This document shows positions 8,660 to 18,300 of a stretch of 56,565 bases of DNA, in pieces. The stretch is from positions 1 to 56,565 of the forward strand of contig JAFLJS010000018.1 in assembly GCA_022712895.1 (NCBI GenBank), in the 5' to 3' direction. The stretch comes from Desulfocapsa sp. Lineage in GTDB: Bacteria > Desulfobacterota > Desulfobulbia > Desulfobulbales > Desulfocapsaceae. The notes under the pieces were generated by a model. The model was not told the origin of the DNA. It made no database searches and saw only the letters and a list, made by a program, of their open reading frames with translations. The position numbers were made by a program, and so were the translations under genes. How positions within the stretch are numbered: position 1 is the first letter of the stretch; the number at the start of each line of letters is the position of its first letter.

Positions 8660-9530
8660 AAAGTTGTGAGATAAGCATGCCTGTCAGCATAAATAAACAT
8701 CCTGCAAAAGCCCGTAGAGAAAGGATTTCATTTAAAAAGAGCCAGCCACCAAGTACGGCAAAAACAGATTCAAGGCTTAGAAGAATGGCGGCGTGAGCCG
8801 GGTGAGCATCTTTTTGTGCCACTGTTTGCAGGGTGTAGGCAACTCCTACCGAGAGAACACCTGTTACAAAAATTGGAATTTTGGCTGCCAGGATATTCTC
8901 GAAGACGATGGTTTCCCAGTTAATTGCAACTGCAAAACTAAACAGTGCACAGAAGAAAAACTGGTAAAGAGAGAGTAGTAAAACATCGTATCGTTTGCTG
9001 AAACGTGCGATAAGCTGTACATGAGTGGCCCAGAATAAAGCACTGCATAAAACCAGCAGGTCGCCTTTAGAGATACTGAAATCTTCTGTCACACTTAATA
9101 GGAACATACCCATGGCGGCAAGCAATGCACCGACCCAGATACTCCAGTTTGTTCGCTGTTTCCAAAAAAGACCAAGCAGAGGGACAATAATGACGTACAG
9201 GCCGGTGATAAATCCAGCTTTGCCGGCAGTGGTGTAGAGTAGTCCAACTTGTTGCAAGGAGGCACCGAGAAAAAGTGCGGTTCCCAGAAAAAAGCCACCC
9301 CAAAATCCAGCTTTACAAAAAACAGGTGCCCGGGTTGATTTTTCCTGTCTGGCTCGTAAAAGTAAAACGACTGGCAGCAGGGAGAGCGCTCCCACTGTAA
9401 ATCGCACCCCATTGAAGGTGAAGGGCTGCATGTACTCCATACCCATACGTTGGGCAACGAAGGAAAATCCCCAGATCAGGGCAGTTATGAGAAGGAGGAA
9501 GTTCGACTTCCAGTGCTTGTTTGCTTGCAT
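8628..9530 (-). CDS. EamA/DMT-family transporter, 10 TM
   Basis: 300 residues with ten hydrophobic segments arranged as two EamA repeats. LLLITALIWGFSFVAQRMGMEYMQPFTFNGVRF is the classic first-helix pattern. The second repeat starts at GDLLVLCSALFWATHVQLIARF, and ILLSLESVFAVLGGWLFLNE is the conserved last-helices motif. It belongs to the drug/metabolite exporters of the inner membrane; the substrate is unknown. The 3' end overlaps the next gene on the same strand by 32 bases, which suggests translational coupling. Confidence 0.88.
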   Translation of the reverse strand: MQANKHWKSNFLLLITALIWGFSFVAQRMGMEYMQPFTFNGVRFTVGALSLLPVVLLLRARQEKSTRAPVFCKAGFWGGFFLGTALFLGASLQQVGLLYTTAGKAGFITGLYVIIVPLLGLFWKQRTNWSIWVGALLAAMGMFLLSVTEDFSISKGDLLVLCSALFWATHVQLIARFSKRYDVLLLSLYQFFFCALFSFAVAINWETIVFENILAAKIPIFVTGVLSVGVAYTLQTVAQKDAHPAHAAILLSLESVFAVLGGWLFLNEILSLRAFAGCLFMLTGMLISQLFAAKRNHALL

Positions 9531-9612
9531 CGTGCGACTCGGTTTAGGGTTCTTTCAATAATAATTTCGTAATTATGAGGTGTGAGATGAATGTTTAAAA
9601 AAGCGATCTGTG

Positions 9613-9659
9613 ATTATTTAACCGCAGGTGTAGCAGGGCTACGTTGAGGATTAAATAAT
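9613..9659. repeat. Nested inverted repeat in the divergent intergenic region
   Basis: Outer arms ATTATTTAACC (9613-9623) and GGATTAAATAAT (9648-9659) pair with one bulged base and enclose a perfect inner hairpin GTAGC-AGG-GCTAC (9630-9642). It lies in the 227-base gap between the divergent EamA and U32 genes. It could be an RNA leader structure or a DNA cruciform. No known riboswitch is recognised. Confidence 0.4.
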
Positions 9660-9757
9660 TGCTTAGCGTTTCTCTAAATGTTTATATTGCACCTCAGAAT
9701 ACTAAGTTATCATTGAACGATCCCTTATAAAATCATTTCGGGGAGCGGAAAGATACC

Positions 9758-12106
9758 ATGTATGAAAGGAAACACAATACGAATCCATTGAGGAGATTAG
9801 ATTTTTTGGAAACCATTGCGCTTGATATGAAGAGCACTCAGAAAAAAATCGAATTGTTGGCCCCCGGCGGGGATCTTGATTCGATAAAAGCCGCAATTAT
9901 AGCCGGGGCAGATGCCGTATATTGTGGTTTGAACAGGTTTAATGCACGGAATCGCGCGGAAAATATAGCTGTTGAAGATTTGCCCGGAATTGTCAGGCTT
10001 GCACATAAGAACAATTGTGAAGTTTTTATAACCCTCAATGTTATTATCGTTGAGAGTGAAATCCCTGCCCTGATTACCTTGCTCAACAGGTTGGTTAATA
10101 CGAATATTGATGGGGTTATTGTACAGGATTTAGGGCTGCTGCACCTGCTTGCCACCTATTATACCAGCCTTCCAATTCACGCTTCCACACAACTGACAAC
10201 ACATAATGAGGGGCAGATACAGTTCTTAAGTAAATTGACTGCCACCCGGGTAAATCTTTCCAGGGAGTTAAGTCTTCCTGAGATAAAGGAGTTAACAACA
10301 GTTGCCCATGAGAATAATCTGCTCACAGAAGTGTTTGTGCATGGTTCTAATTGCCTCTCTTTCTCAGGGCTCTGCTATTTGAGTTCGGTACATGGAGGTA
10401 ATTCGGGCAATCGCGGCAGGTGTAGTCAACCTTGCAGGAATCAATATGTGAAGACTGTTGCCGGGAATAATTTCCCTCTTAATCTAAAAGATAATTCAGC
10501 ATATGCTGATCTTGGTGAGCTGGCTGCAACCGGAGTCGATTCCGTAAAGATTGAAGGGCGAATCAAAAAATTTCACTACGTCTATACGGTGGTAAATGTT
10601 TTTCGCAAACAACTAGAGCGCCTGTATCAACAAGAGGCACTGCAGATAGAAGACGGTGATTTACGCAGGGTGTTTAACCGGGATTTTACAAACTCTTTCT
10701 TGCAGGGAGTTATCAGCAAAAATATGTTTATTGATACTCCACGGGATTACTCTGCAATCTATCGCTCCCATTCGTATGGTGGCCTCACGGAGGCAAATAT
10801 TGAGAGAGCGAAAAGAGAGCTTTATGATGAAAAGACAGTAATAATAAATGCGGTGCAAGAAGAGATAGGGAAGCTAAACATCAAAAGAGTACCTTTGCAA
10901 ATTACTGTTTCCGGAAAGCTCGATACACCTTTATCTCTCTCTGTGCAAACTCCAGAAGGTACGTTTATTGTGCATTCGGATACTGATCTTGCAACCATGC
11001 ACAGGGCTTCTGCTGACAAAAAGAGCAATGCGGAATGTCTCAGTGCTAAAATGTTGTCAGTACGACTTCAAGGTATCAACGATACAGAATATTTTGTTGA
11101 AACTCTGACAGTGGATGATCTAGCGGGGGATCTGTTTCTGTCATTTAGAGAGATTACGTTATTAAAAAAGGAAATATGCTTCATTCTTAATGGCTCAAAA
11201 GATGTAATTGCTCCGGTCGATGTGCCGCTCTTGTGTGAACAGAAACGGGTAGACAGTACGCCTGCACTGTCACTCCTTATCTCTGCAAAGGATCAATTGT
11301 ATCTTTGTAGTACTACTTCTGCAGAAATCTATTTTCAGCTTCCTGATAGTCTTGCAGATACGGGTGCTACGTATGTGGCTCTTTTTGCGAAAAACAGGAA
11401 GTTGATCCCGTGGTTTCCCTCCATTATAATTGGAGACGATTACCGCGCGGCAGTGGATTTCCTACAACAACTCCGACCCCGGAAAATTGTTACAAACAAT
11501 AGCGGAATAGCATACACCGCTTCTCAACTGGGAATCTCCTGGATAGCTGGCCCGTACCTGAACAGCGTTAATTCTTTTAGTTTGCTCTGCCTGAAGGAAC
11601 AATGTAACTGTTCCGGTGCTTTTCTTTCCAATGAGCTCAACAAAAATCAGATAAAGAGAATTAAAAAACCAGATGATTTTGATCTCTATTACAGTATCTA
11701 TCATCCAATTCCATTGCTCACCAGTAGGCAATGCCTGTTTCATCAGGTTACAGGATGTAAAAAGAATGAGATTGATGCGACCTGTATCCAGCAGTGTGAA
11801 AGAACTTCTTCCATTACAAATTTGAAAGAAGAGACGCTCTTTCTGTCTAAGACAAAGGGCAATTATCACTGTCTTTATAATGAATCTAATTATTTAAATA
11901 CGGATATTGTCACTGATATGCAAGGGGCCTTTTCTGTTTTCCTTATTGATCTACGGGATGTTATACCTAAAACAAACAATGAAATGGATCGCTTTGAGCT
12001 GGTGAGTCTTTTTGAAGAATTATTGGGCGGCAATGGTGCAGCAGCTCATGAAATTAAACAGCGTTTACAACCTACAACGAATACTCAGTATGCAAAAGGG
12101 ATCTAA
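9758..12106 (+). CDS. U32-family peptidase-like protein (RlhA/YdcP-like)
   Basis: 782 residues. The N-terminal half is the U32 fold: IELLAPGGDLDSIKAAIIAGADAVYCGL, IHASTQLTTHNEGQ, VFVHGSNCLSFSGLCYLSSVHGG, SGNRGRCSQPCRNQY with the cysteine cluster, and SVKIEGRIKKFHYVYTVVN. E. coli RlhA (YdcP) of this group is needed for 5-hydroxycytidine at position 2501 of 23S rRNA. The C-terminal half diverges but keeps late Cys groups (CLFHQVTGCKKNEIDATCIQQC) that could hold a cluster. It is about 130 residues longer than E. coli RlhA. The ATG at 9758 has a GGAAAG stretch before it; the ATG at 9827, nearer the conserved start, is possible. Confidence 0.82.
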   Translation: MYERKHNTNPLRRLDFLETIALDMKSTQKKIELLAPGGDLDSIKAAIIAGADAVYCGLNRFNARNRAENIAVEDLPGIVRLAHKNNCEVFITLNVIIVESEIPALITLLNRLVNTNIDGVIVQDLGLLHLLATYYTSLPIHASTQLTTHNEGQIQFLSKLTATRVNLSRELSLPEIKELTTVAHENNLLTEVFVHGSNCLSFSGLCYLSSVHGGNSGNRGRCSQPCRNQYVKTVAGNNFPLNLKDNSAYADLGELAATGVDSVKIEGRIKKFHYVYTVVNVFRKQLERLYQQEALQIEDGDLRRVFNRDFTNSFLQGVISKNMFIDTPRDYSAIYRSHSYGGLTEANIERAKRELYDEKTVIINAVQEEIGKLNIKRVPLQITVSGKLDTPLSLSVQTPEGTFIVHSDTDLATMHRASADKKSNAECLSAKMLSVRLQGINDTEYFVETLTVDDLAGDLFLSFREITLLKKEICFILNGSKDVIAPVDVPLLCEQKRVDSTPALSLLISAKDQLYLCSTTSAEIYFQLPDSLADTGATYVALFAKNRKLIPWFPSIIIGDDYRAAVDFLQQLRPRKIVTNNSGIAYTASQLGISWIAGPYLNSVNSFSLLCLKEQCNCSGAFLSNELNKNQIKRIKKPDDFDLYYSIYHPIPLLTSRQCLFHQVTGCKKNEIDATCIQQCERTSSITNLKEETLFLSKTKGNYHCLYNESNYLNTDIVTDMQGAFSVFLIDLRDVIPKTNNEMDRFELVSLFEELLGGNGAAAHEIKQRLQPTTNTQYAKGI

Positions 12107-12194
12107 GCTAACCGTTCTCACCTGCTTTGCGGTAAACCGTTTAATGATTATTGTGCTGTTTTACGGAACAACTATTTAGAAAAACAATGATTTT

Positions 12195-12244
12195 AGATGG
12201 AGAGTTTTTACCCTAACTATGGGTATAAATACGACGCCATCAAA
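12195..12244 (+). repeat. 50-base duplicated block, copy 1, containing a 16-codon ORF
   Basis: This block matches 32894-32943 at 47 of 50 bases. Both copies begin two bases before an ATG. Here the frame (12197-12247) reads MESFYPNYGYKYDAIK and ends with TAA, 18 bases before the ATG of the DUF2868 gene. The three differences are one synonymous Tyr codon change and two Tyr-to-His changes. GATGG and CCATC close the block as 5-bp inverted ends. No good ribosome-binding site precedes the small ORF. It could be a leader peptide, a small mobile repeat or an RNA element. Confidence 0.75.
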
Positions 12245-12265
12245 TAATACTATCGACAAAGTAAC

Positions 12266-13843
12266 ATGAAACAAACCTGGCGGATTCCCGATTTTCTTGA
12301 CCTTGAATATTTTTTTGAAGGTGATAAGCAGCTTGTAGAAGAGCATGGAGAGGCATCTCTTCGTAAACGGGATAGAGATATGTATCTCAGTACCATTGGC
12401 GGAGAGGATGGTGACAGTAATCCTGATCGGGAATGGTTGATATATCGTTGGCTGCAAGAACGTCGTAGTTGTGAAAATGAAGAACAGGGCGGGCAGGCAT
12501 TACTGCCAGGGCGTATGTGGTATGAATTGTATGGATTGTTCTGGGCACTGTTGTCTTTTCTGGCATTTGCTGCCGGCGGTGGGATCTGCTATTCATATCT
12601 AAGCTATTCCGGCGAGCAACCGGTGAATGTGTCGCTCTTTCTTCTGGTTTTTGTGGGTTTTCAGCTCTTACTCTTATTCGTGCTGCCTGTGGCATGGTTG
12701 CTGCGGAAAATACGGGGCCTTGATTTACGCGATTCTCTTCTTCTTTCCCTGGTTAATAACGGATTAAACCGTTTTTTATTCAGAATTCGGAAAAGTGGAT
12801 TCGATCAGCTGGGTAGCCAGCGCAAACAGCAGTTTGCAGCGTCCCTTGCAGCAGTGCAAATGAGAGGTAAAGGCTATGGCTCGTTGTTTTTCTGGCCACT
12901 ATTTCTCCTTTTTCAGCTTTTTGGTATTGCCTTTAATTTCGGAGCACTTGGTGCACTCCTGGTGAAAGTGGCAAGTTCTGACCTTGCTTTTGGCTGGCAA
13001 TCCACCATTCAGCTCTCTTCAGAATTCGTTGCCAGGTGGGTGCAAATAATTGCTCTGCCCTGGTCCTGGCTTTTAGAGGGGGCGTATCCCAGCTTTGAGC
13101 AGATTGAAGGCAGCAGAATGGTATTAAAAGATGGTTTTTACCATCTTACAAGTGCTGACCTTGTCTCCTGGTGGCCTTTTCTCTGTCTGGCTATCTGCTG
13201 TTACTGCCTGCTCCCTCGCATTCTCCTCTTTGTCTTTGGCAGTATGGCCAGAAAAAGAAGTCTTGCTGCTATTTCATTCTCTCGTGCTGAACATAATCAG
13301 TTGCAGCATCGTTTGCTGACCCCTCGTTTGAAAACACAAGTAATACAAGTGGTCGGGGAGGAGCAGGTTGAGGATGTGAATGCAGTAATGAAAGCCAATG
13401 CTATCCAGCGGGAAGAGGAGTTCGTTGCCCGTGTCACTGAGACAGCCGTTAATGGTAGTCTAGTGGCCCTTGTCCCTGATGAACTCTTTGATGATTGTAG
13501 CCAGAAGGAACTGTCCAAGTACTGTGAACAGCGTTTTGGTTACACTGTTCGAGAAACTGTACGTATCCATGGGCAATATGAGAATCAGCAGGGTTCTTCA
13601 GTCCCTCTCCTGCTTCTACAGGAAGCCTGGCAACCTCCAATTCTAGAGCTGATAAGTTTTCTTAAGCAATTGCGGGGAAACTGCGAAGAGCAGACCCATA
13701 TTATTGTGGCCTTAATCGGCAAGCCAACGCCGGAAACACTGTTCACTGCTGTCAGTAAACAGGATCTGCAAATCTGGCAGCAGAAGATAGTGTTGCTTGC
13801 TGATCCATGTTTGCAACTTGCTGTACTTGTGGAGGACTCATGA
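12266..13843 (+). CDS. DUF2868 membrane protein
   Basis: 525 residues, matching the DUF2868 family, which is typically encoded directly before a DUF3482 GTPase as here. A soluble N-terminus (about 90 residues) is followed by hydrophobic segments at about 90-115, 122-145, 210-240 and 305-325 and a soluble C-terminus. The pair is thought to form an inner-membrane protein/GTPase unit of unknown function. The ATG at 12266 has no clear Shine-Dalgarno and lies 18 bases after the stop of a 16-codon ORF in the duplicated block, so re-initiation is conceivable. The stop overlaps the next start (ATGA). Confidence 0.82.
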   Translation: MKQTWRIPDFLDLEYFFEGDKQLVEEHGEASLRKRDRDMYLSTIGGEDGDSNPDREWLIYRWLQERRSCENEEQGGQALLPGRMWYELYGLFWALLSFLAFAAGGGICYSYLSYSGEQPVNVSLFLLVFVGFQLLLLFVLPVAWLLRKIRGLDLRDSLLLSLVNNGLNRFLFRIRKSGFDQLGSQRKQQFAASLAAVQMRGKGYGSLFFWPLFLLFQLFGIAFNFGALGALLVKVASSDLAFGWQSTIQLSSEFVARWVQIIALPWSWLLEGAYPSFEQIEGSRMVLKDGFYHLTSADLVSWWPFLCLAICCYCLLPRILLFVFGSMARKRSLAAISFSRAEHNQLQHRLLTPRLKTQVIQVVGEEQVEDVNAVMKANAIQREEEFVARVTETAVNGSLVALVPDELFDDCSQKELSKYCEQRFGYTVRETVRIHGQYENQQGSSVPLLLLQEAWQPPILELISFLKQLRGNCEEQTHIIVALIGKPTPETLFTAVSKQDLQIWQQKIVLLADPCLQLAVLVEDS

Positions 13844-15249
13844 TGCCAGCTGTTCCTGAATTTGCAGTGGTCGGGCATCCCAATGAAGGGAAATCGTCGG
13901 TTCTGTCCACCCTCGCAGAAGATGATTCTGTACGCATCAGTCCCATACCCGGAGAAACAAAAGAGTGCCAGATTTTTCCGGTGAGCATTGACGGGCGAGA
14001 GATTATCCGTTTCGTGGATACTCCCGGTTTTCAAAATCCGCAAAAAACCCTGCAATGGATGCAAAGCTATAAGGGGGGCGATGAAATGCTGATTCAGGCT
14101 TTTATTGATGCGCATCGTGATAAGCCGGATTTTCATGATGACTGTAGTCTTCTACAGCCTCTTTTACGAGGGGCCGGAATTATCTTTGTGGTTGATGGCT
14201 CAAGGCCTTTGCGTAATATGGATAAGGCGGAAATGGAAATCCTGCGCCTGACAGGTTGTCCGCGAATGGCCATAATCAATTGCAAAGACGATGAGATGGC
14301 CTGGCTTTCCAAATGGCAGCAGGAATTCCGTAAACATTTCAACTCCATTCGTCTTTTTAATTCTTGCAAGGCAACGTATGGGGAACGTATTGCTCTGCTT
14401 GAAAGTCTGAAAGCCATTGATCAGGATTTGCAGCCTGTGCTTGATAAAGTGGTTACAGCCTTTAAGGAAGACTGGCGTAGCAGGAATAAGCAGGTAGCCG
14501 AATTTGTGACATCATTTTTGGAGATAGGCCTTGGCTATAGCCGAAGTGTCAGTGTGAGTCCGGAAACAGATGAGGTAGCTGCTAAGGTACGATTGCATAA
14601 CGAGTATGAAGAGTATTTGAGAAAGCTTGAACGCAAATGCCAGGCGCAGATCCGTTCTCTTTACAAGCATAATATCTTTAATGTGGAGTTACCAGCGCAG
14701 TCAATTTTGCAGGAAGATCTCTTCTCTGATAAAACCTGGGAATTTCTGGGGCTGAATTCATCACAGCTGATTTTGGCTGGTGCTCTTGGTGGTGCGGCTG
14801 TGGGTGCAAGTGTTGATATTGCTGCTGCCGGGCTTTCTTTTGGTATCTTCTCTGCAATTGGTGGACTTGTAGGAGCGGCTGGAACAGCCTTGAAAGGAAA
14901 AGAATTTCTCTCTGATAAACGTTTGCTTGGCATGCGTTTGCAAAACGAACAGCTGCAGGTGGGGCCGGTAAAAAACATGCAGTTACTGTTTGTTCTTCTT
15001 GATCGGCAGTTATTATTCTACCGCCATATAATAAACTGGTCGCATGGTCGCAGGGACTATGCAAGTGCTTTGAGCTCCAGTAAAAAGAAAGCTTTTACTG
15101 CTAGTTGGGGAAAGGGGGATCTTGATGTCTGCACCCGGTTTTTTACGATTTTACAGAAGAATACATTGGCAGAAAAGCAGTCTTGCCGTGATGCATTATC
15201 CGGGGTGCTGGGCAAGGCTTTGGAGAAAATCTCATGCGAAGATGCATGA
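13840..15249 (+). CDS. GTPase with C-terminal DUF3482
   Basis: 469 residues from the ATG at 13840, which overlaps the upstream stop as ATGA and has GGAGG seven bases before it; an ATG at 13807 in the same frame is less well placed. The G1 loop is GHPNEGKSS, the switch region PIPGETKECQ, G3 is DTPGF and G4 is NCKDD (a variant of NKxD). The C-terminal half has a helical DUF3482 region with a glycine/alanine-rich hydrophobic segment (LILAGALGGAAVGASVDIAA, then FGIFSAIGGLVGAAGTAL) that probably inserts in the membrane. It is expected to work with the DUF2868 protein; the process is unknown. Confidence 0.85.
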   Translation: MMPAVPEFAVVGHPNEGKSSVLSTLAEDDSVRISPIPGETKECQIFPVSIDGREIIRFVDTPGFQNPQKTLQWMQSYKGGDEMLIQAFIDAHRDKPDFHDDCSLLQPLLRGAGIIFVVDGSRPLRNMDKAEMEILRLTGCPRMAIINCKDDEMAWLSKWQQEFRKHFNSIRLFNSCKATYGERIALLESLKAIDQDLQPVLDKVVTAFKEDWRSRNKQVAEFVTSFLEIGLGYSRSVSVSPETDEVAAKVRLHNEYEEYLRKLERKCQAQIRSLYKHNIFNVELPAQSILQEDLFSDKTWEFLGLNSSQLILAGALGGAAVGASVDIAAAGLSFGIFSAIGGLVGAAGTALKGKEFLSDKRLLGMRLQNEQLQVGPVKNMQLLFVLLDRQLLFYRHIINWSHGRRDYASALSSSKKKAFTASWGKGDLDVCTRFFTILQKNTLAEKQSCRDALSGVLGKALEKISCEDA

Positions 15250-15349
15250 TTTAGGAAAAATTGTTTATACAAACTCCATTTAAATGATATCCTGTCTAAG
15301 AAGGTTCACCGAGTGAAACTAGAAGCCGACATTCGGTAGGCAATCTGAA

Positions 15350-18300
15350 ATGATTGGTATTCTCCCCAGTTTCCGGGGCAGGAGTAAGGGGTTTGTGATC
15401 CAAGTAAAGATATTTTATAAATCAATGCTGGCAGTGAGCGTCATTATTCTTGCTTACACCCTTGCCCTATTGCTCGTCGTCCTCCCAAATGTAGAAAGAA
15501 GCACACAATCCCTTGAAGAAAAAACCGGAAAAGAGGTTCTTGATAAAGTCACACTTGTCACAAAAAATATGCAGGCGGATCTTGTCGTTTTTCAGAAAAA
15601 TGCATTGCAGCATCATAAAACAGAACTGAAAAGTCTGACAGATTCCTTCTGGTCGATTGTGCAGACCAAATATGAGCAGTCACAGTTGGGAAATATTGGT
15701 GCGATACTTGAGAAAAGAGGAAATGATCTTAAAAATGAACTCTCACTCTTTTACAACAAGAATAAAGACAGGATGAGTCCTGAGGAACTCAAGCAAGCCA
15801 TCATCAGTTATATGGATATCGTTCGATACGATAATGGCTCAGGATATTTTTTTATTCATTCGGGAACGACGGTGGTTGAACACCCCATATATCCAGATTT
15901 TAAAGGGAGGGATTTTGGCCACCTGCAAGATTCACAGGGCGTTTTTTTTATCCGGGAGTTTCATAATCTATGTAAGGGGAATGGCTCCGGTACACTGCAT
16001 TACAAGTGGAAACATGCAAAAACAAAAGAAATTGAGGATAAAGTTGCTTTTGTGTTTGCTTTTGAACCATTTGACTGGATAATCGGTACTACTGCCTCAG
16101 TGAATGATTTACAGGAAGGACTCAAAGAGGACATTATCTACCTCGCCAATAAGATTCGTTACGATGTGGATAACTATTTTTTCATTTACGGCTACGATCA
16201 TAAAGTGGTGGCCCATCCTCATCTTGAAAAAGGGTTTGATTTCAGTCTAGTGCGTGATTCTCATGGGGCACTGATTGTGCCACCAATGGTTACGGTCGCT
16301 AGAGAGCATGGGGAAGGGTATACACAATACTGGTGGAAGAAGGATATCAATAAGGATGAAACGTTTGAAAAATTAACTTTCTCAAAAGATTTCCCGAATT
16401 GGCAGATGGTAATTAGTACCGGGACTTATATTGACGATATCAAAAAAGAGGTCGCTAAACGAAAGGCAGAACTTATAGAAGAGCTTCGTCTAATCATGAA
16501 GCAGACAAAGATAGGTAAAAGTGGTTACCTGTTCATTGTTGATAACGAGTCAACGATGATTATTCATCCGAACGAGTATATGCAGGGAAAACATACTGGA
16601 GGAATGAAAAATCCAGTTACTGGCAATTTTATTTTTGATGATACAAAAAATGCTGGCCACACAGGCCAGCCAATGTATGGCAAATGGGACAGGCCTGACG
16701 ATAAAGGGAACTACGTTTACGATAAAGTATTCTGGGTTAATTATGTTCCTGGGTTTCAGTGGTATATTGTTGCCTCCACATATACAAGTGACTTTCAGGA
16801 GACATCCAAAGAGTTAAGATATGAGATATGGGTTTTGGGTTTCAGTATCCTTCTCCTCGCTTTCTTTGTGAGTTTTTTGTTCTTTAAATATTTGCTGAGA
16901 CCTGTTTCCACTCTTTCTGTCCTGGCCAGTCAGGTAACGAAAGGTGATTACTCTGTAAGATCTCATCTACAGCGTAATGATGAGTTTGGCGTGTTGTCCA
17001 ATGAGTTTAATGCAATGGTTGATACCATTGAGGATAATATTCGTAATCTTGATAAGAATATTGCTGAAAAGACACAGGAAATCGAGGAGCACAATAAGGT
17101 TTTTGAAACACTTTTTTATGAGAGTAATGATGGCATCCTGCTGATTCAGGATGGGCAGTTTATCGATTGCAACAGGGCCGCGTATCAGATGCTTCAATTT
17201 GATAGTAAAAGCGAATTAATTGCTGCTCACCCATCCGATATTTCACCTGATCGGCAACCGGACGGGCAAAATTCTAAAGAAAAAGCTGATAGTGTGATGG
17301 CTCTCGCCCTGCAAAACGGCACCAATCGTTTTGAGTGGGTACATCAGTGTAAAGATGGAAGTGAAACCTGGTTTGAAGTAGTGCTTACTCGCATCTCTAT
17401 TGAGGACAACACTGTAATCCATGCCGTTTGGCGCGATATCAATGAAAAGAAGGCCGCAGAAAAAATCCTTCAAAAAACTCTTGATGAGCTCAGCGCGATC
17501 ATGGATGCCATCGACTATGGTGTGCTTTTTATGGATGATCATCTACGAGTAAGAGTTGCTAATCAGGCTTTTCGTGATATCTGGAAGATTCCCGAGACCT
17601 TTATTGTTGAGCATCCCAGTTTTCGGGAGTTAATGGAATTTAATCGACATAATGAACTGTATGTCGTCGCGGCTGATGATTTTGAGCAGTATATGGATGC
17701 TCGTGAAGCGGCTGTTCGTAGAGGGACTATCGCTCCCGTTTCACTTGAACGCAGAGATGGAAGCGTTCTCCAGTATCAGTGTGTGGTGTTGCCTGATGGC
17801 TGGCGAATGCTGACGTATTTTGATATTACAGAACTGAAAAATACCCAGGAGCAATTAGCCCGGGCCCAAAAAATGGAAGCAATTGGGGTGATGGCAGGCG
17901 GAGTCGCACATGATCTCAATAATATCCTTTCGGGAATTGTAAGTTATCCTGAACTGCTTCTCATGCAGTTGCCTAAGTCCAGTAAGTTTAGAAAACCCAT
18001 AGAAGAAATTAAAGAATCCGGTGAAAGGGCGGCAACAGTGGTTGCTGATCTTCTGACAGTTGCCAGGGGAGTTGCCAGTATACGGGAACCGCATGATATG
18101 CATGTATTGGTTCAGGAATATTTTGAATCTCCTGAATATAAAAAATTGCTGACATTACACTCTGATGTGACTTGCACAGAATGCTTTGAAGCAACTGATT
18201 CTGTTATTTCCTGTTCTCCCATACACATTAAAAAAGCAGTAATGAATCTGATCACTAATGCTATGGAGGCCATTAAGGGGAAAGGGCAGGTACAGGTTTT

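Noticed and set aside
12195-12244. Known riboswitch (c-di-GMP, TPP, fluoride, guanidine and others) for the duplicated block
   Set aside because: None of the conserved cores of these classes is present and the block is too short for most.
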